This document shows positions 1 through 7,049 of a stretch of DNA of 11,637 bases, piece by piece. The notes below the pieces were generated by a model. It saw only the letters and a list, made by a program, of their open reading frames with translations. It had not been told where the DNA came from and searched no databases. Within the stretch, counting starts at the first letter, position 1. Every line of letters starts with the position of its first letter. Origin of the DNA: Thermotoga sp. (GTDB taxonomy: Bacteria; Thermotogota; Thermotogae; B3-G13); the NCBI GenBank assembly GCA_003641555.1, contig QNAT01000011.1:1-11637 (forward strand), written 5' to 3'. The position numbers and the translations under genes were made by a program.

Positions 1-1
1 A

Positions 2-568
2 CCATTTACGTTGATAGGTGCAACAACTAGAAGCGGATTACTTACATCTCCTTTGAGAAATAGGTTTGGCATGACTCTCGAACTGCAATTCTACTCTACT
101 GATGAACTCGTGGTAATAGTGAAACGTGCTTCGCACCTGCTGAATATAAAAATATCCGATGAAGGAGCGTTTGAAATAGCAAAGCGTTCCAGAGGAACAC
201 CACGGGTAGCGAATAGGTTATTGAGGAGAATAAGAGATTATGCTCAGGTTCGTGCTGAAGGAGAGATCACTCTTAAGTGTGCGAAGGAAGCTCTGGCGCT
301 ATTGGGAATTGATGAACTTGGTCTGGACGAAATGGATAGAAAGATATTGAAAACGATGATAGAAAGATATGGAGGAGGGCCAGTGGGTATAAATACCCTC
401 GCATTTTCTCTGGGAGAAGAACCTGATACCATATCCGATGTATACGAACCTTATTTATTACAGCAAGGTTTAATACAACGGACACCAAGGGGTAGAATTG
501 TTACTGATATAGCCTATGCCCATGTTGGTGATATGGATCTCTATAGTAGGCAAGAAAAACTTCTCTAA
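2..568 (+). CDS. ruvB: Holliday junction branch-migration ATPase RuvB, C-terminal part
   Basis: The gene enters from the left edge, so the N-terminal Walker A and B motifs are missing. The visible 188 residues open with [23 protein letters not shown], which matches the RuvB sensor 1 region and the arginine finger segment (LTSPLRxRFG). The lid helical domain follows ([20 protein letters not shown] is the sensor 2 segment). The end is the DNA-binding winged helix ([27 protein letters not shown], then [20 protein letters not shown]). RuvB is the hexameric motor that, with RuvA, drives branch migration of Holliday junctions in the cytoplasm. The C-terminus looks complete and ends at TAA 566-568. 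A small membrane protein gene starts 13 bases later, so the two are probably co-transcribed. Identification is from strong family motifs; only the missing 5' part is uncertain. Confidence 0.96.
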   Translation, partial: PFTLIGATTRSGLLTSPLRNRFGMTLELQFYSTDELVVIVKRASHLLNIKISDEGAFEIAKRSRGTPRVANRLLRRIRDYAQVRAEGEITLKCAKEALALLGIDELGLDEMDRKILKTMIERYGGGPVGINTLAFSLGEEPDTISDVYEPYLLQQGLIQRTPRGRIVTDIAYAHVGDMDLYSRQEKLL

Positions 569-581
569 GGGTGAAAAAGAC

Positions 582-878
582 ATGTTTATATTAGGCAATC
601 TTTTAATAGCGATTGGTAGCGTGCTGCATATTGTTATCTATTTTTTCTATTTTGTGATAATAATTGCTGCGGTGTTGAGCTGGTTGAGGCCAAATCCTTA
701 CCACCCTGTTATTAATATCATCTATAGGTTGTCCGATATCATCGTCAATCCCATAAGACGATTTGTTCCTCCATTAGGATTTGTGGATATTTCACCCTTT
801 ATCACTTTGCTCATATTGTATTTCATAGATCTCTTCATCGTAAGATCTATAATACAATTGGGATATATGATATCGTGA
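582..878 (+). CDS. YggT-family small integral membrane protein
   Basis: This encodes a 98-residue, very hydrophobic protein. Two membrane segments are visible: residues about 4-33 (LLIAIGSVLHIVIYFFYFVI and the residues after it) and about 72-95 (ISPFITLLILYFIDLFIV). Between them lies the YggT signature: SWLRPNPYHPVI, then a P-x-R-R-x-V-PP-x-G loop and D-I-S-P. I start it at ATG 582 because AAGGGTG (567-573) sits at a suitable distance upstream and because the first YggT helix begins here. An earlier in-frame start at 516 would overlap ruvB by 53 bases and add non-family residues. YggT proteins are linked to osmotic shock tolerance, and relatives act in cell division or plastid nucleoid/cytochrome assembly. 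The exact role here is unknown. It probably shares the ruvB transcript. Confidence 0.88.
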   Translation: MFILGNLLIAIGSVLHIVIYFFYFVIIIAAVLSWLRPNPYHPVINIIYRLSDIIVNPIRRFVPPLGFVDISPFITLLILYFIDLFIVRSIIQLGYMIS

Positions 879-886
879 TATAATTA

Positions 887-927
887 AATGAGTTGAGTGA
901 GATCTCATTAAATTCCTTGAACTCATT
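887..927. repeat. Inverted repeat downstream of yggT
   Basis: AATGAGTT (887-894) pairs perfectly with AACTCATT (920-927), and the loop contains a second small palindrome, TGAGATCTCA (898-907). It begins 8 bases after the yggT stop codon, the usual place for a transcription terminator. There is no T tract on the rightward strand after it, so it is not a classic intrinsic terminator. It could stabilise the 3' end of the ruvB-yggT transcript. Confidence 0.35.
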
Positions 928-990
928 AATAGGGTATTGCAAAATAGAGGTATTTGAAAATAGAATGTTAAGATACGATCGTTTCAAAAA

Positions 991-1092
991 AATCGTAGGG
1001 ACAGGTTTTTAAACCTGTCCGATTCACCGTAGGTGAATGACGTTATGGGACTGCGTCCCATCGGACAAGACTAAAGTCATGTCCCTACGATT
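991..1092. repeat. 102-bp four-hairpin palindromic element with 13-bp terminal inverted repeats (MITE/REP-like)
   Basis: The ends AATCGTAGGGACA (991-1003) and TGTCCCTACGATT (1080-1092) are perfect inverted repeats. Between them are four consecutive hairpins. H1 has a 10-bp stem (999-1008 with 1011-1020). H2 has a 7-bp stem (1022-1028 with 1032-1038). H3 has a 7-bp stem (1045-1051 with 1055-1061). H4 has a 10-bp stem with one mismatch (1063-1072 with 1075-1084). The outer ends can also pair with each other, so the whole unit can form a cruciform. It carries no coding capacity. This layout is typical of dispersed non-autonomous palindromic elements; from memory, GTAGGGACAGG-type repeats are common in several uncultured or thermophilic bacterial lineages, but I cannot verify that here. 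No clear target-site duplication is visible. Confidence 0.75.
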
Positions 1093-1228
1093 ATGAGTAT
1101 GCAATAGTGTAAGATGAAATTGTCCCGTTGAGATTTTGATTTTTTTCTCTGGTTCGTTTGACCTGTATCAAGACAAAAGAAATGAACATGATAATGGGTT
1201 GACATCCGTAGGTATAAATATATTTGAT

Positions 1229-1246
1229 TGTCCGAGATGTCCGAGA
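1229..1246 (+). repeat. Two tandem copies of TGTCCGAGA
   Basis: The 9-mer TGTCCGAGA occurs twice without a gap (1229-1237 and 1238-1246). It lies about 25 bases downstream of a TTGACA (1199-1204), just before a second TTGACA (1255-1260), and overlaps the left arm of a possible long stem. It could be a direct-repeat activator or repressor site, or simply part of the folded leader. No factor can be assigned. Confidence 0.4.
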
Positions 1247-1389
1247 AAATCTGATTGACATTAAGATGAGAATCTCAGGTTAAAACATATCCCTCGGTCA
1301 TCTCAAAGGATACCTTATTTACCATAGCGGTAAAGCCATCTCTTTTGATATAGGCTCTCTACGAATGAACAGAAAGGTATTTTTGGTAA
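1234..1389 (+). promoter_or_regulatory. Candidate structured leader RNA upstream of the amino-acid dehydrogenase operon
   Basis: Several stems are visible by eye. An outer stem pairs 1234-1245 with 1293-1304 (12 bp, one mismatch). A small TGAGA-A-TCTCA hairpin lies inside it. A second unit follows: ATACCTT (1310-1316) pairs with AAGGTAT (1374-1380), enclosing TTTACC-ATAGC-GGTAAA (1318-1334) and an imperfect GCC...GGC hairpin with a TTTT loop (1335-1355). This forms a three-way junction shape. TTACCA (1319-1324) can instead pair with TGGTAA (1384-1389) close to the ribosome binding site, which excludes the inner hairpin. Mutually exclusive pairings before the first gene of a catabolic operon suggest a riboswitch or attenuator. 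I recognise no known class, and chance pairing in AT-rich DNA is possible. TTGACA at 1199-1204 and 1255-1260 may belong to the promoter, but neither has a good -10 at proper spacing. Confidence 0.35.
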
Positions 1390-1420
1390 TGAATCCATTA
1401 AAAGGAGAAAATATTATGAA

Positions 1421-1732
1421 ATGAGAGGAAGGATCAAATTTCATCCAATTTTAGAGTTCAAGGAAAAGAAGAAGATCAAATTCTACTTTGAGGATCAAGA
1501 GATCGAAGCTTATGAAGGTGATACAGTTGCGGTGGCGCTCCACGCTGCCGGGATAAGAATCCTGAGGTATACTCCGATAAATGGAAGGCCTGCAGGCCTT
1601 TTTTGTGCGGTTGGAAAGTGTTCTTCCTGTCTTATGGAAATCGATGGTATCCCCAACAGAAGATCCTGTATGACCAGGGTGAAAGAAGGGATGCGTGTTA
1701 GAAGGCAAAACAAAAGAGGCGATGTAGTATGA
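1421..1732 (+). CDS. 2Fe-2S ferredoxin subunit (Fer2_4; HcnA/PdhF/SoxA N-terminal type)
   Basis: This is a 103-residue plant-type ferredoxin domain. The cluster ligands are C-x4-C-x2-C-x12-C (GLFCAVGKCSSCLMEIDG, then RRSCMT), preceded by the typical DTVAVALHAAGIRILRYT and NGRPAGLFC segments. The same module forms the N-terminus of sarcosine oxidase alpha and of HcnA, and the separate PdhF subunit of archaeal dye-linked proline dehydrogenase. Its role is to pass electrons inside the flavin dehydrogenase complex. The first gene of the operon, it overlaps the next by ATGA (1729-1732), so the two are translationally coupled. The strong AGGAG (1403-1407) lies 13 bases before this ATG. A closer ATG at 1416 opens only a two-codon frame (ATG AAA TGA) overlapping the true start, perhaps a tiny leader that tunes initiation. 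Confidence 0.9.
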   Translation: MRGRIKFHPILEFKEKKKIKFYFEDQEIEAYEGDTVAVALHAAGIRILRYTPINGRPAGLFCAVGKCSSCLMEIDGIPNRRSCMTRVKEGMRVRRQNKRGDVV

Positions 1733-3534
1733 AAGAATACGAGGCAGTAGTGATCGGTGGCGGACCTGCAGGGATGGTTGGAGCGAGTGAGCTTGGAAGT
1801 CATGGTGTCAAAACGCTTATCGTTGATGAAAACGATATCCCTGGTGGGCAGCTTGTAAAACAAACTCATAAATTTTTTGGGGATCATGAGCATTATGCCT
1901 CCATAAGAGGATTTGAAATTGCTGAAAAACTTCGAGGAGACATCCAGGGATTAGCCGACGTAGAAATTGCGACTTCTTCCACTGTAATAGGGATGTATCC
2001 TGGCAACACGCTTGTCTATGCTAAAGATGATGATATTGAAGTCAAAGTGAGTTATAAGAAGTTACTCATTGCCACAGGGGCAATGGAAAAACAACTGCCG
2101 TTCATAAATTCTGATCTTCCAGGTGTATATGGAGCCGGAGCAGTCCAGACTCTGATGAACGAATACGGTGTTATGCCTGGCAAACGTTTTCTAATCGTGG
2201 GATCAGGGAATATAGGGCTCATACTCGCATATCAGCTCCTACAGTCAGGCGTTGAAGTGCGAGCGATACTTGAAGCACTTGGAAAGATTGGAGGTTATCT
2301 CGTACATGCCAACAAAGTGCGCAGGCTTGGAGTTCCTATCCTGTTCAAACACACTATTCTGAGAGCAATAGGAGATGAAGAAGTTCAAGGGGCTGTTGTA
2401 GCTCAGGTAGATGATAAATTCAAGCCTATTCCTGGAACAGAAAAAGAATTGGTTGTGGACACGATTTGTATAGCTGTGGGACTTACTCCCCTGACAGAAC
2501 TCGCTGAACAAGCCAATTGTGAGATCAGATACATTCCCGAACTCGGGGGGTATGTACCGGTGAGAGACGAGAGGATGCGAACGACGAATCCTGATGTCTT
2601 CGTAGCAGGTGACATTTCTTCTATCGAAGAAGCCACGACTGCTATGATAGAGGGCAAGATCTCTGCTCTGTCGATGATAGAAGAAATAAAAGATGTTAAC
2701 CTCGAAAAGGAGATCGAAAGGGAACTCGATACCCTGGCGTTGTTCAGAAGCGGGCCTAAATCGGTAAGGATCCGCTCTGGTCTTAAGAAATTCGGAGTGA
2801 AGCAAAGGCCTGTTCCTTCATCTTCTCAGAATGGTCTACAGATTGGCCCCGCAGGGAAACTCAGGGCGATCGTGGATTGCACCGAAGAAATACCCTGCAA
2901 CTCTTGCGAAGCCATTTGCAAGTTTAATGCAATACATATAGGTGAAAACATCAACTCTACTCCGGTTGTGGATTACGACAAATGTACTGGATGTGCGACA
3001 TGTGTGAGTGCATGTCCAGGATTGGCTATATACATGCTTAAGGAAAATCCAGATACTTCTACAGCGACTCTGGGAATCCCATACGAATTCCTTCCTATCC
3101 CTGAGGTCGGTCAAAAGATGTGGGGTATGGATGGAAATGGAAATTACATATGCGATGTAACAGTAAAACGTGTTATAAAGAATCCAAATAAGACGAATAT
3201 CATATATGTAGAGTTTCCTTTGGAATTTGCACAAATGGTTAAACATACTGCCTTTCCTCAGAAATCCAGTCCGATCATCTGCAGGTGCGAGGAAGTCACA
3301 CTCGAACAGATCGAACAGGCAATTGATAGCGGTGCAACCGACTTTGAAGAATTGAAGAGACTGACTCGTGTTACTATGGGACCGTGCGGCGGAAAAAACT
3401 GCAAATTGATCGTACTTGGGATACTTTCGAGAAAGACGGGTGTCCCCATTTCAGAACTCTCACATGGGACATCACGTCCACCAGTAAAACCCGTGGAATT
3501 CTCTCTTTTCTCAAAAGGTGGTGATCCTAAGTGA
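1729..3534 (+). CDS. FAD/NAD oxidoreductase fused to 2[4Fe-4S] ferredoxin and BFD-like [2Fe-2S] domain (PdhA/HcnB/SoxA type)
   Basis: This 601-residue protein has four recognisable parts. Residues 5-35 form the FAD Rossmann motif (VVIGGGPAGM, ending in D33). Residues 153-178 form a second nucleotide fold (FLIVGSGNIG). Residues 287-297 carry the FAD closing motif TNPDVFVAGD. Residues 384-429 form a ferredoxin with C384, C390, C393, C397 and C419, C422, C425, C429; the first cluster has an unusual C-x5-C spacing and lacks the usual proline. Residues 518-558 form a BFD-like [2Fe-2S] domain (C518, C520, C553, C558; CRCEE and MGPCGGKNC). The family takes electrons from a partner dehydrogenase and passes them to NAD(P) or ferredoxin. 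In Thermococcales the equivalent PdhA and the small cluster protein PdhX are separate, so this is a fused form. The start overlaps the upstream stop (ATGA), and the end overlaps the next start (GTGA). Confidence 0.92.
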   Translation: MKEYEAVVIGGGPAGMVGASELGSHGVKTLIVDENDIPGGQLVKQTHKFFGDHEHYASIRGFEIAEKLRGDIQGLADVEIATSSTVIGMYPGNTLVYAKDDDIEVKVSYKKLLIATGAMEKQLPFINSDLPGVYGAGAVQTLMNEYGVMPGKRFLIVGSGNIGLILAYQLLQSGVEVRAILEALGKIGGYLVHANKVRRLGVPILFKHTILRAIGDEEVQGAVVAQVDDKFKPIPGTEKELVVDTICIAVGLTPLTELAEQANCEIRYIPELGGYVPVRDERMRTTNPDVFVAGDISSIEEATTAMIEGKISALSMIEEIKDVNLEKEIERELDTLALFRSGPKSVRIRSGLKKFGVKQRPVPSSSQNGLQIGPAGKLRAIVDCTEEIPCNSCEAICKFNAIHIGENINSTPVVDYDKCTGCATCVSACPGLAIYMLKENPDTSTATLGIPYEFLPIPEVGQKMWGMDGNGNYICDVTVKRVIKNPNKTNIIYVEFPLEFAQMVKHTAFPQKSSPIICRCEEVTLEQIEQAIDSGATDFEELKRLTRVTMGPCGGKNCKLIVLGILSRKTGVPISELSHGTSRPPVKPVEFSLFSKGGDPK

Positions 3535-4673
3535 TATCCAGGGCATCTGTAGTCATCATAGGTGGAGGAATCGTTGGAACTTCAATTGCATTCAACCTTG
3601 CAAAGATGGGAGTTAAAGATATATCTATCTTCGAAAAATCTTACATATCTTCAGGGTCTACTGGAAGATGCGGCGGTGGGATCAGACAACAGTGGACATC
3701 TCCTATGAACGTGCGACTTGCTATGAGAAGTGTAGAAATCTTCAGAAATTTCAAAAGAGACGTTGGGATGGATATAGAATACTATCAGGGTGGATATCTG
3801 CTTCTGGCTAACACAGATGAAGAAGTCATCGACTTTGAAAATAATGTTAAGATGCAACGTGATGAGGGACTCGATGTGGAAATATTGACTCCCAGGCAGA
3901 TCGTGGAACGATTTCCATTCATCAATGTAGAAGATGTAAAAATGGGGACATGGTGCCCGACTGATGGTCATGCAAATCCGCAAATTGCAAATATTGCATA
4001 TGCCTTTGCACTCAAGCGTATGGGAGTGGATGTTAATACACATACGACTGTGGAAGATATATACGTTCAAAATAATCAGATCATTGGGGTTCAGACCAGC
4101 AAAGGTTATTTGAAAACGAATGTAGTTGTTAATGCTGCCGGAGGATTTTCCAGGGAAGTGGGTGTTATGGGAGGTGTTGAAATCCCAACACACAGCGAAC
4201 GCCATCAGATACTCGTAACTGAGGGAGTAAACCACATCCTCGATCCCATGGTTATAAGTTTCCATAACAACTACTACGTTAGACAGACGATGCATGGATC
4301 ATTAGTTATGGGGCAGAGTGACAAGAATCCTGTTCAAGGTATCGATTTAGGACATACGATAGAATTTTTAGAAGAGATGGCACCCAAGATGGTACATGAT
4401 TTCCCTTTTATGAAACATCTTCATATCGTCAGGCAATGGTCTGGTGCATATAACGTCTCACCAGATGCTCAACCAATAATAGGCGAATCCAGAGATGTTT
4501 CTCGATATCTGTTTGCAGTGGGATTCAGTGGTCATGGCTTCATGCTCGCACCGGCTGTTGGGGAGGCAGTTGCCGAGATGATAGTTTATGGCAGTTCTAA
4601 AACTGTAGATATAAGCAATCTCAGTATAGAGAGATTTAAAAAGAAGATAAAGCGGGAAAGAAATGTTGTTTGA
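3531..4673 (+). CDS. DAO-family FAD-dependent amino-acid/amine dehydrogenase (PdhB/HcnC/SoxB type)
   Basis: This 380-residue flavoprotein is the likely catalytic subunit. It begins with the dinucleotide fold VVIIGGGIVGTSIAFNLAK (residues 7-25) and the ribose-binding glutamate in IFEKS. The DAO-type segment SSGSTGRCGGGIRQQWT follows, and near the C-terminus lies the FAD-contacting GFSGHGFMLAPAVGEAVAEMI. The family oxidises the C-N bond of amino or imino acids (proline, sarcosine, D-amino acids, glycine, opines) to an imine. Electrons pass from FAD to the partner subunits encoded just upstream. The GTG start at 3531 overlaps the preceding stop by four bases and is served by AGGTGG at 3516-3521, so stoichiometric translation is likely. 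The substrate cannot be read from sequence. Proline is my first guess by analogy to archaeal PdhB; sarcosine or another N-alkyl amino acid is an alternative. Confidence 0.9.
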   Translation: MISRASVVIIGGGIVGTSIAFNLAKMGVKDISIFEKSYISSGSTGRCGGGIRQQWTSPMNVRLAMRSVEIFRNFKRDVGMDIEYYQGGYLLLANTDEEVIDFENNVKMQRDEGLDVEILTPRQIVERFPFINVEDVKMGTWCPTDGHANPQIANIAYAFALKRMGVDVNTHTTVEDIYVQNNQIIGVQTSKGYLKTNVVVNAAGGFSREVGVMGGVEIPTHSERHQILVTEGVNHILDPMVISFHNNYYVRQTMHGSLVMGQSDKNPVQGIDLGHTIEFLEEMAPKMVHDFPFMKHLHIVRQWSGAYNVSPDAQPIIGESRDVSRYLFAVGFSGHGFMLAPAVGEAVAEMIVYGSSKTVDISNLSIERFKKKIKRERNVV

Positions 4674-4691
4674 GAAAATATCGGAAGTGAG

Positions 4692-6605
4692 GTGAAAAGC
4701 ACTATTGGTGCGTATCTTATGAAAGGTGTGAATGGAAAGATACTTTGGGTAGACTTATCGGCAAAGAAAATGAGAGAAGAAAGTATTCCTGAAAAGATCT
4801 ATGAAGACTATCTGGGAGGCCTTGGCATTGCAACAAGATTGCTCTTTAATTTGCTCCCACCAAAAATAGATCCTCTTAAGCCTGATAATCCTTTGATCAT
4901 CGTACCAGGCTTATTGGTAGGGACAGGTCTTCCTACTGCCTCCAAAACGACGCTCGTTTTCAAATCTCCAGAAACCAATGCATTTGGAAGGAGTGTTAGT
5001 GGTGCCTATTTAGGTGTAGCCCTTAAAAGGGCGGGCTTTGATGCCATCATTATCACAGGGAAGAGTGAAAAACCAGTTTATCTGTTCATCGATAACGATA
5101 GAATTGAGATAAGAGATGCATCAAATATCTGGGGTAAGGACACCCTTGAAACACAGAATACATTGAGAGATGATCTGGGAAAAGATTTCAGAACATGTGC
5201 AATAGGACCAGCGGGAGAGAATCTCTTAAGAATAGCAGATATCGATTTCGAAGATAGGCAATCTGCAAGGGCTGGTGGGGGAGCAGTAATGGGCAGTAAA
5301 CTTCTAAAGGCAATTGCAGTTCGAGGTACAGGTAAGATCGAATATGCAGATGAAGCACTTTTGAGGAAAGAAATCATTAATTGGAACAAAGTCATTAACG
5401 AATCAGAGGCAAAGAAATTGGATATGAAATACGGCTCTGCGGAATTCTTTGAATGGGTGAATAAAGAAAGAGGTGTATTCCCGGTAAAGAATTGGAATGA
5501 GAGTATGTTCGAAGAGAGTTTTGAAAACCACAAAGGGGGCAGATCTCCGCTCGATCCTTATTATTGGGCTCCGAAATACACGGAGAGGTTACATCCCTGT
5601 CCGAACTGCACGAAGCCATGCGGGAGATATTTCTTCATAAAAGATGGGAAATATGCTGGAACTCGAATAGAGGGTATGGAGTATGAGCTGTTGTATTCCT
5701 TAGGTGGCGATCTGGGAATAGACGATATAGAGGTAACAGCCAAATTAGACGAGATTTGTGATAGAGCAGGAGTAGATGCTATATCTGCGGGTGTAACACT
5801 TGCGTGGGCAATAGAAGCATACGAAAAAGGTCTGCTAACAAAGGAAGATACCGATGGTATTGAATTGAAATTTGGAGATGGGGAAATAGCGATCGTGGCA
5901 ATGAAGGAGCTTGTGAACAGAAAAGGTAAACTCGGAGAATTGCTCGCCGATGGAGTAAAACGAGCTGTGCAAAAATTGGGTAGAGGGTCAGAGAAATTTT
6001 CGATTGAGATAAAGGGCATGGAATTACCTGCATACGATATTAGAGGATTGAAGGGCATGGCACTCGCAGAAGCAGTATCTGTAAGAGGTGGATGTCACCT
6101 AACAGGTGGTATATATGCGCCTGAGCTAACCGGGAGTTTCTGGAAGATGAGTGATATCGATAGATTTTCAGCGAAGTGGAAAGGTTATGAAGTAAAGACT
6201 GGTGAAGATTTCATGACTATCTATGACACTCTCGGCATGTGTAAATTTTCAAGAAGCCTTTTTTGGATAGAAGGACTTCTCGGTGGGGTAAAGGCCGTTT
6301 GCGGCATAGATCACGGAGTAGATGAGATCATGTTGATAGGAGAGCGAATCTACAATCTGGAAAAACTCATCAATCTTAGAGAAGGGTTTACGAGAAAAGA
6401 TGATTACCTTCCTTATCGTATTACACATGAACCGATCAAAAATGGAGTATCCAAAGGTTACTACGTGAAAGAGGAAGAGCTTCAGAATATGCTCAATGAA
6501 TATTATCTGGTTCGAGGTTGGTCCAGAGAAGGTGTTCCCACTAAGATGCGATTATTCGAATTGGGTTTGGAAAAAGAGGCTGAAGAACTCGGGGCTTCGA
6601 GTTAA
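4692..6605 (+). CDS. Aldehyde:ferredoxin oxidoreductase family, tungsten-bis-pterin enzyme
   Basis: This 637-residue protein belongs to the AOR family, which oxidises aldehydes to acids, or runs the reverse reaction, with ferredoxin. It opens with the typical MKGVNGKILWVDLS segment. The pterin-binding motif ARAGGGAVMGSKLLKAIAVRG is present. The 4Fe-4S ligands are C303, C306, C310 (CPNCTKPC) and C517 in DTLGMC, which fits the Cys-x2-Cys-x3-Cys plus distant Cys pattern of Pyrococcus AOR. DIRGLKGMALAEAVSVRGGCH is also characteristic. GTG 4692 has GGAAGTGAG just before it; ATG 4719, nine codons on, fits the family start better but has no ribosome binding site, so the start is uncertain. It follows the DAO gene by 18 bases and is probably the last gene of that operon. 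It may handle an aldehyde made from the amino acid substrate. Its subfamily (AOR, FOR, GAPOR or WOR-type) is undetermined. Confidence 0.93.
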   Translation: MKSTIGAYLMKGVNGKILWVDLSAKKMREESIPEKIYEDYLGGLGIATRLLFNLLPPKIDPLKPDNPLIIVPGLLVGTGLPTASKTTLVFKSPETNAFGRSVSGAYLGVALKRAGFDAIIITGKSEKPVYLFIDNDRIEIRDASNIWGKDTLETQNTLRDDLGKDFRTCAIGPAGENLLRIADIDFEDRQSARAGGGAVMGSKLLKAIAVRGTGKIEYADEALLRKEIINWNKVINESEAKKLDMKYGSAEFFEWVNKERGVFPVKNWNESMFEESFENHKGGRSPLDPYYWAPKYTERLHPCPNCTKPCGRYFFIKDGKYAGTRIEGMEYELLYSLGGDLGIDDIEVTAKLDEICDRAGVDAISAGVTLAWAIEAYEKGLLTKEDTDGIELKFGDGEIAIVAMKELVNRKGKLGELLADGVKRAVQKLGRGSEKFSIEIKGMELPAYDIRGLKGMALAEAVSVRGGCHLTGGIYAPELTGSFWKMSDIDRFSAKWKGYEVKTGEDFMTIYDTLGMCKFSRSLFWIEGLLGGVKAVCGIDHGVDEIMLIGERIYNLEKLINLREGFTRKDDYLPYRITHEPIKNGVSKGYYVKEEELQNMLNEYYLVRGWSREGVPTKMRLFELGLEKEAEELGASS

Positions 6606-6610
6606 TGGAA

Positions 6611-6684
6611 TTGACAAATTCGCTGCGCTTGCAGAGTTCATTAAACTTATTCGATCTCATCACATCTTTTTGTGAATTTGTCAA
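6611..6684. repeat. 11-bp inverted repeat at the convergent AOR/padR junction
   Basis: TTGACAAATTC (6611-6621) and GAATTTGTCAA (6674-6684) are perfect inverted repeats 52 bases apart. The right arm lies in the last codons of the PadR gene. A short CTGC-GCTT-GCAG hairpin (6623-6634) lies between them. Both operons converge here, so this may help end transcription from both sides, but no T tracts follow. The function is uncertain. Confidence 0.35.
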
Positions 6685-7030
6685 GAGTCGATTTGAAGGT
6701 CGCAGCGGATTGTGATATTTGTTTCAGGTGGAGTTTACCTTCGGGGGTGATTTCATACACCTTGCGTGCAGGCCCAACCCCGAAGGTATTCCAACTTGAT
6801 CTAATGAAACCAAGCATTTCGAGTTCCGATAAGATACGATATACATTTCCCATCTGACCTACCCCCTGAAAATGCATTCCAAAATCTGTCAATCTATGCA
6901 TTAACTCATATCCGTGAGAAGGTTTTTCCGCTATCAAAAGAAGCAGTATCCCTTCCATGAGCCACCAATTTGCCCCACCTCCGATCCTTTCCTGCCACTT
7001 TCTTCCCTGTCTTCCTCTTCCAGGGTTCAA
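6647..7030 (-). CDS. PadR-family transcriptional repressor
   Basis: This 127-residue regulator has the PadR winged helix: WWLMEGILLLLIAEKPSHGYELMHRL (residues about 22-47), then GNVYRILSELEMLGFIRSSW (recognition helix and wing) and VYEITPEGKLHLKQI. A short C-terminal helix for dimerisation follows. I start it at TTG 7028-7030 because AGGAGGT (7040-7046) lies 9 bases upstream. The frame stays open further upstream to 7153, but that part only overlaps the repeat tail of the neighbouring ferredoxin gene and is low complexity. The N-terminus (NPGRGRQGRKWQERIGGG) is basic and glycine-rich, as in many PadR proteins of this kind. It is the last gene of the leftward operon and begins 20 bases after the ferredoxin stop. 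Regulation of its own operon through the palindrome at 10083-10107 is the natural reading. The ligand or redox signal is unknown. Confidence 0.88.
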   Translation of the reverse strand: MNPGRGRQGRKWQERIGGGANWWLMEGILLLLIAEKPSHGYELMHRLTDFGMHFQGVGQMGNVYRILSELEMLGFIRSSWNTFGVGPARKVYEITPEGKLHLKQISQSAATFKSTLDKFTKRCDEIE

Positions 7031-7039
7031 TACAGATAC

Positions 7040-7046
7040 ACCTCCT
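7040..7046 (-). promoter_or_regulatory. Strong ribosome binding site that fixes the TTG start of padR
   Basis: AGGAGGT on the minus strand lies 9 bases before TTG 7030 and directly after the ferredoxin stop codon (7050-7052). It decides the start of the PadR gene against a much longer open frame that would run through the ferredoxin tail. Confidence 0.8.
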
Positions 7047-7049
7047 GTA

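Noticed and set aside
516..581. Longer N-terminus for the YggT protein
   Set aside because: It would lie inside ruvB and add residues foreign to the family. ATG 582 has a usable ribosome binding site.
1308..1396. Possible tRNA-like fold (GGAT...ATCC ends)
   Set aside because: No T-arm TTCGAAT motif, no proper anticodon arm and wrong spacing; the pairings fit a leader structure better.
5078..6058. Long minus-strand frames opposite the AOR gene
   Set aside because: They mirror the codon structure of the AOR gene and show no family features or ribosome binding sites.
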